DNA from: Lentibacillus siamensis
GTDB lineage: Bacteria; Bacillota; Bacilli; Bacillales; Amphibacillaceae
Length of the DNA: 64,000 nucleotides
Assembly (NCBI RefSeq): GCF_039522605.1
Contig: NZ_BAAADS010000016.1
Span: 62,001-126,000 of the forward strand
Direction of reading: 5' to 3'
The position numbers were made by a program, and so were the translations under genes. Shown here in pieces: positions 42,218-50,840 of the stretch (its first letter is position 1; each line of letters starts with the position of its first letter). The notes under the pieces are model-generated. The model saw only the letters and a list, made by a program, of their open reading frames with translations, searched no databases and had not been told where the DNA came from.

Positions 42218-44428
42218 CTAGGGTTTTTTCACAATGGTCACCTCTGTTTGGTGACTTTCAATTTGGCCGTTTTTCAAATGTACGGTAATGACGGCATGGT
42301 ATTTACCCGGTTTTCCAAGCTCGGACTTTTTTAAGTGCCCCTTGACCATTCCTGCTTCAACATCCTCCATTTTTAAAAAGGTCCGGTCATAGATAAGCGT
42401 ATCCGGATTATACAGATTCACCTCAACGCTTTCCGCAGGCTCGGTAACATACATCTGATACATGTACTTCTCATTAGAAAATGGTTTCAGCGAAAAACCG
42501 AAGCCCATTGCCTTTGGATAATCGGCAGTTTGATTAATAAACAGATATGGAAGCTCATATGTTTTATCATCCTGCTTTAAGGTCAGCCAGCCCTGGTGAA
42601 TGCCATTATCCAAAAGACTGCTGTTGACACTAAGTTCCACCGGCACTTTTCTCGTTTCCCCTGACGGAATGGTGAAGGAAAGCGGTAAATGCCACATGAT
42701 GCCCCGCTTCATATCGGGAGTTTTAAATGTATAGGTTTGCTGGTGTTTACTGGTGTTTTCGACTTTTAAATGAATCGTTTTCGTTTCTTTATAGGAATCA
42801 ATCTTCCCATACGACAGCAGCGGGTTGTACAAAATGGAAGTGGTGTTGATCGCTGCTTTTGGATTAATTTCCCCCATCCCCTGAATAATCGGGCTGATTG
42901 GCGTGTCGTTTTTTCCACTGATTGTGTGTGCCGTTGTCTTCAAAGCCCCACTTATTTGTTTCGTTGACCAGTCAGGATGCGCTTCCCTGATTAAGGCTAT
43001 CGCACCACTGACATGCGGTGCGGCCATACTCGTCCCCTGCAGCTGCATATACCCGCCCGGCACCGTGCTCAAAATGTTGGTTCCCGGCGCACTGACATCC
43101 GGTTTGAGATCCCAGTTGACGGTTACCGGACCACGCGAACTGAATGCGGCAATATCCAATTTAGTTGTCGCATAATTGGTGTCCATATATAAATGGTTAT
43201 TTTTTGTATGCTGAAGCAGCCATTCCCCTTCGTCTTTCGTAACCGACGCGACTGGAATGCGAACAGGGTTGCCTGTGTTTTCAACCGATCCGCGAAAACT
43301 TCCCTTCGTATTATTGTAAATCAGCACGGCAATTGCACCAGCTTCCTCAGCCCGCTTTGCCAATTTATAAAATGGTACTTTGCCGCGCTCGATCAGTGCT
43401 ATTTTTCCCTGCACATTTTTCCCGGAAAACGGTGCTACCTCGTAATCAGTCGTGAATTCCCAAGGCTGTGAACCTGCCATCAGCGTCAAGGGGATTTTTT
43501 TATCAAGCAGACTCTCTTTTAAATACGGGACCTTTTGCGGATGAGCCGCCGCTCCGACTGAAATGGCCTTCGCGGCTGTTGCGGGTGATCCGACTGTCCA
43601 TTTTTTCGGCCCGCTGTTGCCGTTCGCGATCACCACTGTCACACCTTTTTCAACCGCCCGATTAACCGCCACACTCGTCGGAAAATCCGGACCATTAACC
43701 GCATTTCCGAGTGAAAGATTGATGACATCCGCCCCATCGAGGACTGCCTGCTCGAGTGCAGCAATCACCTGTACCGATGTCCCGCGGCCGCCTGGACCAA
43801 GTGCGCGATACGCATAGATATCCGCATCAGGCGCAACGCCGGTCATCTGTCCATCAGCCGCAATAATTCCCGCTACATGTGTCCCGTGCATCGTAGGAAT
43901 CCCCTGTGATTTAAGGGTCTCCATCGGATCACCATCCAGATCAACCAGGTCAAACCCATCCTTATAGTTTTCGGTGAGATCCGGATGGTTGTATGCGATC
44001 CCGGTATCAATCACGGCAACCTGCACTCCGTCACCGGTATAGTCAGTATTGTTGATTGCTGCCGGGATCACGGCATTTTTTTTCATTGATTCGGTCAGTT
44101 TGCCCGGTTGTTGTGAGCGGGTTACATTCGTTTCAAAGACGGTCGTCGGATGTATTGCTTTTATAAAATCCAGCGATCCCATCCGCTCAAACCGCTTTGG
44201 TGATGCTTTCAGCGCGATTCCATTAAACAGCGTGTCATAAACCGCAATCACTTCAACGTACGGATAGTGGTTGTTAATATATTGTTTATGCTCGTGCGGG
44301 TCGCCCTCCACCTCGATGATGACGGATGCCTTGTTATTATTATTGTCGCTTGTTTGATTTATTGCTGCGTCGGTGGTTGATGGCAGCAGTGAAATTGCGG
44401 TCAAAATTAGAATCATTATGTAGCGCAT
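42218..44428 (-). CDS. Secreted subtilisin-like serine protease (S8, Vpr-type with PA domain)
   Basis: A 736-residue exported protease. Signal peptide at residues 1-21 (ILILTAISLLPSTTDAA), an inhibitor I9 propeptide (about 34-100), then the peptidase domain with Asp141 (VAVIDTGIAYNHPDL), His181 (HGTHVAGIIA) and the serine in GTSMAAPHVSGAIAL around residue 470. A protease-associated (PA) insert lies between His and Ser (NVQGKIALIERG), as in Vpr. The C-terminal 200 residues are beta-sandwich-like. No cell-wall anchor is seen. AAGGGGA precedes the ATG. It stands alone, with family A array A6 upstream where its promoter should be. Confidence 0.92.
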   Translation of the reverse strand: MRYIMILILTAISLLPSTTDAAINQTSDNNNNKASVIIEVEGDPHEHKQYINNHYPYVEVIAVYDTLFNGIALKASPKRFERMGSLDFIKAIHPTTVFETNVTRSQQPGKLTESMKKNAVIPAAINNTDYTGDGVQVAVIDTGIAYNHPDLTENYKDGFDLVDLDGDPMETLKSQGIPTMHGTHVAGIIAADGQMTGVAPDADIYAYRALGPGGRGTSVQVIAALEQAVLDGADVINLSLGNAVNGPDFPTSVAVNRAVEKGVTVVIANGNSGPKKWTVGSPATAAKAISVGAAAHPQKVPYLKESLLDKKIPLTLMAGSQPWEFTTDYEVAPFSGKNVQGKIALIERGKVPFYKLAKRAEEAGAIAVLIYNNTKGSFRGSVENTGNPVRIPVASVTKDEGEWLLQHTKNNHLYMDTNYATTKLDIAAFSSRGPVTVNWDLKPDVSAPGTNILSTVPGGYMQLQGTSMAAPHVSGAIALIREAHPDWSTKQISGALKTTAHTISGKNDTPISPIIQGMGEINPKAAINTTSILYNPLLSYGKIDSYKETKTIHLKVENTSKHQQTYTFKTPDMKRGIMWHLPLSFTIPSGETRKVPVELSVNSSLLDNGIHQGWLTLKQDDKTYELPYLFINQTADYPKAMGFGFSLKPFSNEKYMYQMYVTEPAESVEVNLYNPDTLIYDRTFLKMEDVEAGMVKGHLKKSELGKPGKYHAVITVHLKNGQIESHQTEVTIVKKP

Positions 44429-44536
44429 GCATCATGTCCCCTTTTTGCGGTTAGGTTTTGTAAAAAAAGGAAAATCATGCATTGGCGAGGTGCGAATTTT
44501 TGCGCTCGAAGGTGAAGCGCCGGATAATGATCCAGT

Positions 44537-44848
44537 GCGGTTGATGTTCGCGTTCTGCGGTTGATGTTTGGCCCCGTGCGGTTGATGTTTGCCTCCGAAC
44601 GGTTGATGTTCACCCTCTTGCAGTCGATGTTTGCCTCCGAACGGTTGATGTTCACCCTCTTGCAGTCGATGTTTGCCTCCGAACGGTCGATGTTCGCCCT
44701 CTTGTGGTCGATGTTTGCCTCCGAACGGTTGATGTTCGCCGTCTTGCGGTCGATGTTTGCCTCCGAACGGTTGATGTTCGCCGTCTTGCAGTCGATGTTT
44801 GCGTTCTGCGGTTGATGTTCGCCTCCGTGCGGTCGATGTTTTCCAAAT
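44537..44848 (+). repeat. Family A array, copy A6 (15 units)
   Basis: Cores at 44541, 44561, 44582, 44603 and so on to 44833, 20-21 bp apart. T(T/C)GATGTT alternates with linker types GCCTCCGAACGG and CGCCGTCTTG/CACCCTCTTG, giving a 42 bp higher-order unit. It occupies most of the gap between wecB and the subtilase gene. Confidence 0.95.
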
Positions 44849-44879
44849 TCATGTAGCTGCACTTCCACCATTCCACAAG

Positions 44880-44911
44880 AAAAAAGACCCAGCGCGTTTA
44901 CTGGGTCTCCT
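44880..44911 (-). terminator. Rho-independent terminator of the upp-wecB operon
   Basis: Reverse strand: GACCCAG pairs with CTGGGTC around TAAACGCG, followed by TTTTTT. Confidence 0.85.
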
Positions 44912-46035
44912 TACCTTCCTGCTTCTTTAAAATACTTCTCGATTGCATCGGCGATTTTCTCCGATGCCCGGCCATCGCCATATGGATTCGACGCGGCGGC
45001 CATTCGTTCATGAGCATCATAATTCGACAGCAATTCATGTGCCATTTCAAAAATAGCATCTTCGTCGGTGCCGGCGAGTTTCAATGTGCCAGCGTCAATG
45101 CCTTCAGGTCGTTCCGTTGTATCACGCAGCACGAGCACGGGAACGCCGAGGGACGGGGCTTCCTCTTGTACGCCGCCGGAATCGGTCAAAATCAGATGTG
45201 ATCTGGCGGCGAAATTATGGAAATCCACCACCCCAAGCGGTTCAATCAGCTGAATGCGCTCGTCATTACCAAGTATCTCGTTCGCAGTCTCCTGGACAAC
45301 CGGATTCAAATGGACCGGATAAATCACCTGGATATCATCATGGGTTTCAACGAGCCGCTTTATCGCCCGAAACATGTGCTGCATGTTTTTGCCGAGATTT
45401 TCGCGGCGGTGGGCCGTCATAAGCACCAGCCGTTTACCATTGAGACCGTCCAGCACTGGGCTTGCGTACGCTTCATCGACTGTTGTTTTCAATGCATCAA
45501 TTGCGGTGTTGCCCGTTACGAAAATACGGTCGGCTCGTTTATTTTCAGCGAGCAGATTTTGCCGCGATTTTTCCGTTGGCGCGAAATGAAGGTCCGCCAT
45601 TACGCCAGTCAGCTGCCGGTTCATTTCTTCCGGATACGGTGAATATTTATCCCAGGTGCGGAGCCCCGCTTCCACATGCCCAACCGCAATCTGGTTATAG
45701 TAACCGGCGAGTGATGCGGCAAATGTTGTCGTTGTATCGCCGTGAACAAGCACAATGTCAGGCTGCGTTTTTTTCATAATCTCATCAAGCCCCTCCAATG
45801 CGCGGGTTGTAATCTGCGCAAGGGATTGCTCTTTCCGCATGATATTCAAATCAAAATCCGGTGTTATTCCGAAAATATCAAGCACCTGATCGAGCATTTC
45901 GCGATGCTGCGCGGTTACTGCCACAATTGGCTCAAACATTTCCGGCCGCTTTTTCAGTTCGAGAACAAGCGGAGCCATTTTTATTGCTTCGGGTCTCGTC
46001 CCGAACGTTGTCATCACTTTAATCCGTCCAGCCAT
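44911..46035 (-). CDS. wecB: UDP-N-acetylglucosamine 2-epimerase (non-hydrolysing)
   Basis: Interconverts UDP-GlcNAc and UDP-ManNAc, supplying ManNAc for teichoic acid linkage units or polysaccharide (mnaA in B. subtilis). GT-B fold blocks: MTTFGTRPEAIKMAPLV, VHGDTTTTFAASLAGYYN, GHVEAGLRTWDKYSPYPEE, LMTAHRRENLGKNM and LTDSGGVQEEAPSLGVPVLVLR with the UDP-binding residues. Length 374 is standard. It follows upp by 18 bases, the same arrangement as in many Bacillaceae. Confidence 0.95.
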   Translation of the reverse strand: MAGRIKVMTTFGTRPEAIKMAPLVLELKKRPEMFEPIVAVTAQHREMLDQVLDIFGITPDFDLNIMRKEQSLAQITTRALEGLDEIMKKTQPDIVLVHGDTTTTFAASLAGYYNQIAVGHVEAGLRTWDKYSPYPEEMNRQLTGVMADLHFAPTEKSRQNLLAENKRADRIFVTGNTAIDALKTTVDEAYASPVLDGLNGKRLVLMTAHRRENLGKNMQHMFRAIKRLVETHDDIQVIYPVHLNPVVQETANEILGNDERIQLIEPLGVVDFHNFAARSHLILTDSGGVQEEAPSLGVPVLVLRDTTERPEGIDAGTLKLAGTDEDAIFEMAHELLSNYDAHERMAAASNPYGDGRASEKIADAIEKYFKEAGR

Positions 46036-46053
46036 CGTCAGTTCACTCCACTT

Positions 46054-46683
46054 TTATTTTGTGCCGAACAGGCGGTCACCCGCATCACCAAGCCCTGGTA
46101 CGATGTAACCATGGTCGTCCAATTTATCATCGAGTGCAGCCAGATAAATGTCAACATCCGGATGCTCTTCTTTGATTACCTCAACGCCTTCTGGAGCCGC
46201 AACCAGACACATCAGGCGGATTTGTTTTGCTCCGCGTTTTTTTAAGGAGTGAATGGTGTCATTTGCTGACCCGCCTGTCGCAAGCATCGGATCAATAACA
46301 ATCAGTTCACGCTCCTCGATGTCTTTCGGCAGCTTGATATAGTATTCAACCGGTTTAAGTGTTTCGGGATCACGGTACAACCCGACATGTCCGACACGTG
46401 CGGCAGGGATCAATTTCAGCATCCCGTCCACCATACCAAGTCCGGCACGCAGAATCGGGATCAGTCCGATTTTTTTACCGGCAAGCACTTTCGTCTGTGC
46501 TTCCATAACGGGGGTATTGATTGTTTTTTCCTGAAGCGGGAGATTACGTGTGATTTCGAATGCCATCAGCATTGCAACCTCGTCAACAAGTTCACGGAAT
46601 TCCTTTGTTCCTGTATCTTTATCTCGTATGTACGTCAACTTATGTTGAATTAATGGATGATCCAGCACGTGCACTTTACCCAT
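46054..46683 (-). CDS. upp: Uracil phosphoribosyltransferase
   Basis: Salvages uracil with PRPP to give UMP. The PRPP-binding loop is IVIDPMLATGGSANDTI, the uracil-binding C-terminal end reads DDHGYIVPGLGDAGDRLFGT, and PILRAGLGMVDGMLKLIP is conserved. Length 209 is exactly that of the family. Upstream (46684-46785) no attenuator could be recognised; then follows the family D array. Confidence 0.97.
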   Translation of the reverse strand: MGKVHVLDHPLIQHKLTYIRDKDTGTKEFRELVDEVAMLMAFEITRNLPLQEKTINTPVMEAQTKVLAGKKIGLIPILRAGLGMVDGMLKLIPAARVGHVGLYRDPETLKPVEYYIKLPKDIEERELIVIDPMLATGGSANDTIHSLKKRGAKQIRLMCLVAAPEGVEVIKEEHPDVDIYLAALDDKLDDHGYIVPGLGDAGDRLFGTK

Positions 46684-46787
46684 TTTCTGATCACTCCTTC
46701 ATTATTTGTTGCATCTTTAAAATTGTACTGAAAAAAAGAGGTGCTTTCAAGTCAGAGTTAATGTTGCACTGAGTTTCATTTGAAATG

Positions 46788-46915
46788 AAATGCTGATAGA
46801 AGTGCTGTTTTCGCTGATAGAATCCCAAATGTTCCTGATTGAATCATAAAAGTTCCTGATAGATTTGCAAAAGTTGCTGATAAGAATCCGATTGTTGCTG
46901 ATAGGAAGGAATAGA
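46788..46915 (+). repeat. Family D 21-bp array, core GTTSCTGATAG (6 units)
   Basis: CTGAT cores at 46793, 46814, 46835, 46856, 46877 and 46898, exactly 21 bp apart. The core is about GTT(G/C)CTGATAG with A/T-rich linkers. It lies between the glyA terminator and upp. Confidence 0.85.
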
Positions 46916-46962
46916 AACAGAATGAACTGATGCACCTGCAAATCCCACCGCTGCAGACAACA

Positions 46963-46998
46963 AAAGGATGCTCCCCGTCCAAGGGAACATCCTGATTT
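46963..46998 (-). terminator. Rho-independent terminator of glyA
   Basis: Reverse strand: AGGATGTTCCC pairs with GGGAGCATCCT, followed by TTTGTTG, right after the glyA stop. Confidence 0.8.
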
Positions 46999-46999
46999 G

Positions 47000-48235
47000 T
47001 TAAGCATATAATGGAAACTTATCTGTCAGCGCTTTGACACGATTTGCTGCTTCACGCAAGGCTGCTTCATCTTCATGATTTTTCAGCGTGTGAGCAATAA
47101 TCGATGCGATTTCCTTCATTTCCGCTTCACAAAAGCCGCGTGTCGTTACGGCTGCCGTGCCAATCCGGAGGCCGCTTGTCACAAACGGGCTTTCCTGGTC
47201 AAACGGAATCGTATTTTTGTTTGCTGTAATACCAATATCATCCAAGACTTTTTCGGCAACTTTTCCGGTCAAGTCAAGCGTTGTTACATCAACAAGCAGC
47301 AGGTGGTTATCCGTTCCGCCGGATACAACGCGCACACCTTCAGCGACCAATGCTTCGGCGAGCGTGCTGGCATTGACCACAATCTGTTTGCTGTATGCTT
47401 TAAAATCATCGGACAATGCTTCTTTAAATGATGCCGCTTTTGCCGCGATAACGTGCATCAATGGGCCGCCCTGCATACGAGGGAAAACAGCTTTGTCAAT
47501 TTTTTTCGCGAATTCCTCTTTGCAAAGAATCATGCCGCCACGCGGGCCGCGCAGCGTTTTATGGGTTGTTGTCGTGACAAAGTGTGCGTGTGGCACAGGA
47601 TTGTCGTGCAGGCCTGCTGCAACAAGACCGGCAATGTGTGCCATGTCAACCATCAGATATGCATCGACCGCATCAGCTATTTCGCGGAACCTGGCAAAAT
47701 CAAGTTCGCGTGAATAGGCACTTGCACCCGCAACAATCATTTTTGGCTGCACTTCTTTGGCCTTTTCCAGAACAGCATCATAATCCAGTTTTTCAGACTC
47801 TTTCTCCACCCCGTAGTCCACAAAATTGTATAGCTTTCCGCTGAAGTTTACGGGACTGCCGTGGGTCAGGTGTCCACCATGATCCAGACTCATACCGAGC
47901 ACCGTATCACCCGGCTCAAGTGCAGTAAAGTAAACGGCCATGTTCGCCTGTGCACCGGAATGCGGCTGCACATTGGCATGGTCTGCTCCGAAAAGTTCTT
48001 TGGCGCGATCACGGGCAAGGTTCTCAACAACATCAACATGTTCACACCCGCCATAATAGCGTTTGCCGGGGTAGCCCTCCGCGTATTTATTCGTCAGCAC
48101 CGAGCCCATTGCTTCCATAACTGCTTCGGAAACAAAATTTTCAGAAGCAATTAATTCAATCTTTTCCTGCTGACGCTTTTTTTCATCCTGCATTGCATTG
48201 TACAGTTCCTGATCTGATTGTTTTACATGTTCCAA
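47000..48235 (-). CDS. glyA: Serine hydroxymethyltransferase
   Basis: PLP enzyme converting serine and tetrahydrofolate to glycine and methylene-THF. Signatures: ELIASENFVSEAVMEAMGS, NKYAEGYPGKRYYGGCEHVD, the PLP-lysine region VTTTTHKTLRGPRGGMI, and RIGTAAVTTRGFCEAEM. A TTG start at 48235 is chosen: AAGGGGG lies seven bases upstream and the N-terminus then matches the family; the frame is open nine codons further. Length 411 versus 415 in B. subtilis. It follows ywlG by 30 bases. Confidence 0.96.
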   Translation of the reverse strand: MEHVKQSDQELYNAMQDEKKRQQEKIELIASENFVSEAVMEAMGSVLTNKYAEGYPGKRYYGGCEHVDVVENLARDRAKELFGADHANVQPHSGAQANMAVYFTALEPGDTVLGMSLDHGGHLTHGSPVNFSGKLYNFVDYGVEKESEKLDYDAVLEKAKEVQPKMIVAGASAYSRELDFARFREIADAVDAYLMVDMAHIAGLVAAGLHDNPVPHAHFVTTTTHKTLRGPRGGMILCKEEFAKKIDKAVFPRMQGGPLMHVIAAKAASFKEALSDDFKAYSKQIVVNASTLAEALVAEGVRVVSGGTDNHLLLVDVTTLDLTGKVAEKVLDDIGITANKNTIPFDQESPFVTSGLRIGTAAVTTRGFCEAEMKEIASIIAHTLKNHEDEAALREAANRVKALTDKFPLYA

Positions 48236-48265
48236 CGTTATTCCCCCTTGTAGTGTGTACATTAC

Positions 48266-48823
48266 TTAATTCATAGGTTCATAGACTGCACGCTTGCCGC
48301 CGATCAGTTTCGGTCTGGTGCGTGCGGCATTAACTCGTGCCTCGCCGATTGCCCGCTGCTTAAAACGGAGCGGAACGGCAACTTTTTTCAGATGCATGCC
48401 AATCATCGTTTCCCCGATATCAATGCCGCTGTCAGCCTGGATCGTTTCAACCACAACTGGCTGCTCCATATGATGGTACGCATAAGATGCCATTGATCCG
48501 CCCGCACCAGGCATTGGAACTGCCGAGACTTCCTCGAGATGCCGGTTTTGCATCGTTTCCTTTTCGACAACGAGCGCACGGTTTAAATGTTCACAGCATT
48601 GAAAAGCCAGTTTAACACCTGTTTGCTGCTGCATATCCCGCAGCACACTGAACATCACCGCTGCAGCTTCATCACTCCAGGATGTGCCGATATTGCTGCC
48701 GGTAACCTCACTTGTTGAGCAACCGATTACAAATAAGTCATCTTTTTTCACGTAACCGCTGTTTTGAAACTCTGTCAAAACAGCTTCGGTATCCTGCCTA
48801 ACCTGCTGAATAAAATCGTTCAT
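48266..48823 (-). CDS. ywlG: TIGR01440/DUF436 family protein YwlG
   Basis: A 185-residue protein of a conserved Bacillus family with unknown function. Typical stretches are LFVIGCSTSEVTGSNIGTS, QCCEHLNRALVVEKE and ADSGIDIGETMIGMHLKKVAVP. It is alpha/beta-folded and probably cytosolic. The fixed order rpiB-ywlG-glyA is that of B. subtilis and hints at a role near one-carbon or folate metabolism, but this is only context. Confidence 0.9.
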   Translation of the reverse strand: MNDFIQQVRQDTEAVLTEFQNSGYVKKDDLFVIGCSTSEVTGSNIGTSWSDEAAAVMFSVLRDMQQQTGVKLAFQCCEHLNRALVVEKETMQNRHLEEVSAVPMPGAGGSMASYAYHHMEQPVVVETIQADSGIDIGETMIGMHLKKVAVPLRFKQRAIGEARVNAARTRPKLIGGKRAVYEPMN

Positions 48824-48842
48824 GCTGATCGCCTGCCTTTTA

Positions 48843-48888
48843 AACTGGCGGCAAATCCCCGCTCTTGATTATGGGGAGCAGCTGCCAG
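48843..48888 (-). terminator. Hairpin after rpiB, probable terminator or attenuator
   Basis: Reverse strand: CTGGCAGC pairs with GCCGCCAG, and inside it CTCCCC pairs with GGGGA(T); the 3' side continues as TTTAAAAGG. Between rpiB and ywlG. Confidence 0.5.
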
Positions 48889-48912
48889 CTATCAATGATA
48901 AAAAGGTTCGCT

Positions 48913-49353
48913 TTATTGATCTTCATAAGCAGTAACTTTCCCTACCCGGTTGGCATGCCGGCCACCGTCGAAGTTTGTTTCCAGCCATGTTTTGGCGATT
49001 TCTGTTGCGAGACCCGGTCCAACCACACGTTCACCCATTGCGAGAACGTTGGAGTCATTGTGCTGACGGGTCAATTTTGCACTGTATACGTCATGGGTCA
49101 GTGCACAGCGGATGCCTTTTACTTTATTGGCAGAAATGGACATACCGATCCCTGTACCGCAAATGAATATTCCCCGGTCAAATTCACCTTTCGCCACGCG
49201 TTCAGCAGCAGGCAATGCATAGTCCGGATAGTCAACAGAAGTTTCACATGAGCAGCCGGTATCTTCATAGTCGATATTCATTTCCTCAAGCAGATTCCGC
49301 ACTTCTTCACGCAATGCTGCCCCGGCATGATCTGATGTTAAAATGACTTTCAT
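48913..49353 (-). CDS. rpiB: Ribose-5-phosphate isomerase B
   Basis: Interconverts ribose 5-phosphate and ribulose 5-phosphate. RpiB/LacAB family motifs: ILTSDHAGAALREEVRNLLE, DYPDYALPAAERVAKGEFDRG, ICGTGIGMSISANKVKGIRC with the catalytic cysteine, and HNDSNVLAMGERVVG. Length 146 is standard (ywlF in B. subtilis). In its usual place between ywlE and ywlG. Confidence 0.95.
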   Translation of the reverse strand: MKVILTSDHAGAALREEVRNLLEEMNIDYEDTGCSCETSVDYPDYALPAAERVAKGEFDRGIFICGTGIGMSISANKVKGIRCALTHDVYSAKLTRQHNDSNVLAMGERVVGPGLATEIAKTWLETNFDGGRHANRVGKVTAYEDQ

Positions 49354-49474
49354 GGTTCGTACACTCCTCTCAATGTAGTTTCCAATCTATTTCCATTATG
49401 CACGAGTTTCGCTTAAATTTTAAGTATTTCCGTTTCATTCCGCTGAAACCATGTCCGGTTCGTTCACTTAATCC

Positions 49475-50077
49475 TCACTTGATTTTCTTTACTAGCAGTC
49501 CGATATATTTCTCCAGTTCGTCAAGCGTTTCCTGGTATGTTTCAAAACTCCCGCCAAACGGATCGGAAATATCATAATTAATAATATTCGCTTCCAGATA
49601 TCGGATGTTTTTTATGTCATCTTCCAGTTCTTCGGCCAATTTCTTTTCAAGCTTTGGCTTGCTGATCTGATGCTGGTTTTCCTGAATGATACTGGATCGT
49701 TTTTCTTCCAATTCTGCATATGCCTTGGTCAATTCGTTCCAAACTTTTTTGTCAGTTTCGGAAACATATTCCTTTAATGTATAATATTTATCCTGGAAGT
49801 CAGGGTGCTGCATAATCAGCGATTGCTTGTGCTGTGTAGTCATCGTGATCACAAGGTCTGCCCAGTCCAGCAAACTATCCGTAACAGGCTGTGACCTGGC
49901 ATCGATCGGAATGTTTTTCTGTTCCAGCGCCTTGATCGCTTTCGAATTCGGACGCTGGTCATTGACCGCGAAAATCCCCGCCGATTGTACACTGACATCC
50001 GGCATTTTATGTCGAATCAACGCCTCGGCCATCGGGCTTCGGCACGTATTTCCGGTACAGACGAACAAAATATTCAT
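49475..50077 (-). CDS. ywlE: Protein arginine phosphatase YwlE-like, with an inserted segment
   Basis: Low-molecular-weight phosphatase that in B. subtilis reverses McsB arginine phosphorylation. The P-loop VCTGNTCRSPMAEALI has Cys7 and Thr11, the latter the residue linked to phospho-arginine preference. The general-acid aspartate is in SDPFGGSFETYQETLDELE. At 200 residues it is about 50 longer than B. subtilis YwlE (150): a charged, helical, coiled-coil-like insert lies between LKEYV and DPFGG. The ATG at 50077 is chosen to give the family N-terminus; the frame is open a few codons more. Activity is probably kept. Confidence 0.88.
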   Translation of the reverse strand: MNILFVCTGNTCRSPMAEALIRHKMPDVSVQSAGIFAVNDQRPNSKAIKALEQKNIPIDARSQPVTDSLLDWADLVITMTTQHKQSLIMQHPDFQDKYYTLKEYVSETDKKVWNELTKAYAELEEKRSSIIQENQHQISKPKLEKKLAEELEDDIKNIRYLEANIINYDISDPFGGSFETYQETLDELEKYIGLLVKKIK

Positions 50078-50195
50078 TCGAAACCCCCATTTTAAAACTT
50101 CCATAACACAAACTATACCACAGAAAAAAATACATGTCAGAGAAAATCGGCAATAAAAAAGATTTCCCGCTGAGCCGCAGAAAATCCATCAGTCA

Positions 50196-50747
50196 TCAAA
50201 ATAGCATATTCAACCCGAATCCGCACAAAATGCTGCCGCCTAAAATTTCACTGTATACGCCAAGCAGTCCGTGGACTTTTCGTCCCAAAATCAGGCCGGT
50301 CCATGTCAGAATCATACTTGCCGCCCCAAACAGCAATAGTGCAATGACTGCTTTAACCTGGGACATCCCCAGGCTGAGCCCGACTGAAAAACTGTCCAGA
50401 CTCACACTGACTGCAAAGATAAACAACCCGGCTCCTACCGGCTGGACAAATCTCCTTGTTTCATGATTAAATGCTGAAAAAACTGTCTGCGCACCGATTC
50501 CCACAAGCAGCAAGCCGCCTGCAAGCACCGCGTATTGACCGATTTGCTGCGAAATTACTTGCCCTAATAGTATTCCAATAAATGGCATGATGATATGAAA
50601 TAATCCAATAACGATGCCAATTACGGCAATGCGTTTCAGGCGAATTTCCCGCATCCCGAGCCCAAGACTGACAGAAAATGCATCCATCCCAAGCGCTATT
50701 GCCATGAATATGAGGGAAACCATTTCCCCAATCTGATAAGCCGTCAT
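50196..50747 (-). CDS. mntP: Manganese efflux pump MntP (YwlD)
   Basis: Six-helix membrane protein of 183 residues that exports Mn2+. Two internal repeats each carry an acidic motif in the membrane: ALGMDAFSVSLGLGM and SLDSFSVGLSLGMSQ, the MntP hallmark. No yybP-ykoY manganese riboswitch could be found upstream (50748-50840 is short). It is the equivalent of ywlD, between ywlC and ywlE. Confidence 0.9.
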   Translation of the reverse strand: MTAYQIGEMVSLIFMAIALGMDAFSVSLGLGMREIRLKRIAVIGIVIGLFHIIMPFIGILLGQVISQQIGQYAVLAGGLLLVGIGAQTVFSAFNHETRRFVQPVGAGLFIFAVSVSLDSFSVGLSLGMSQVKAVIALLLFGAASMILTWTGLILGRKVHGLLGVYSEILGGSILCGFGLNMLF

Positions 50748-50840
50748 TCACATTCCTCCCCGGACATGCTACTACACTATATGCATGTCCAAAGGTGAAT
50801 ATGACAGAAGGAAACCGGGTTCGGCTGTTTATGATTGCTG

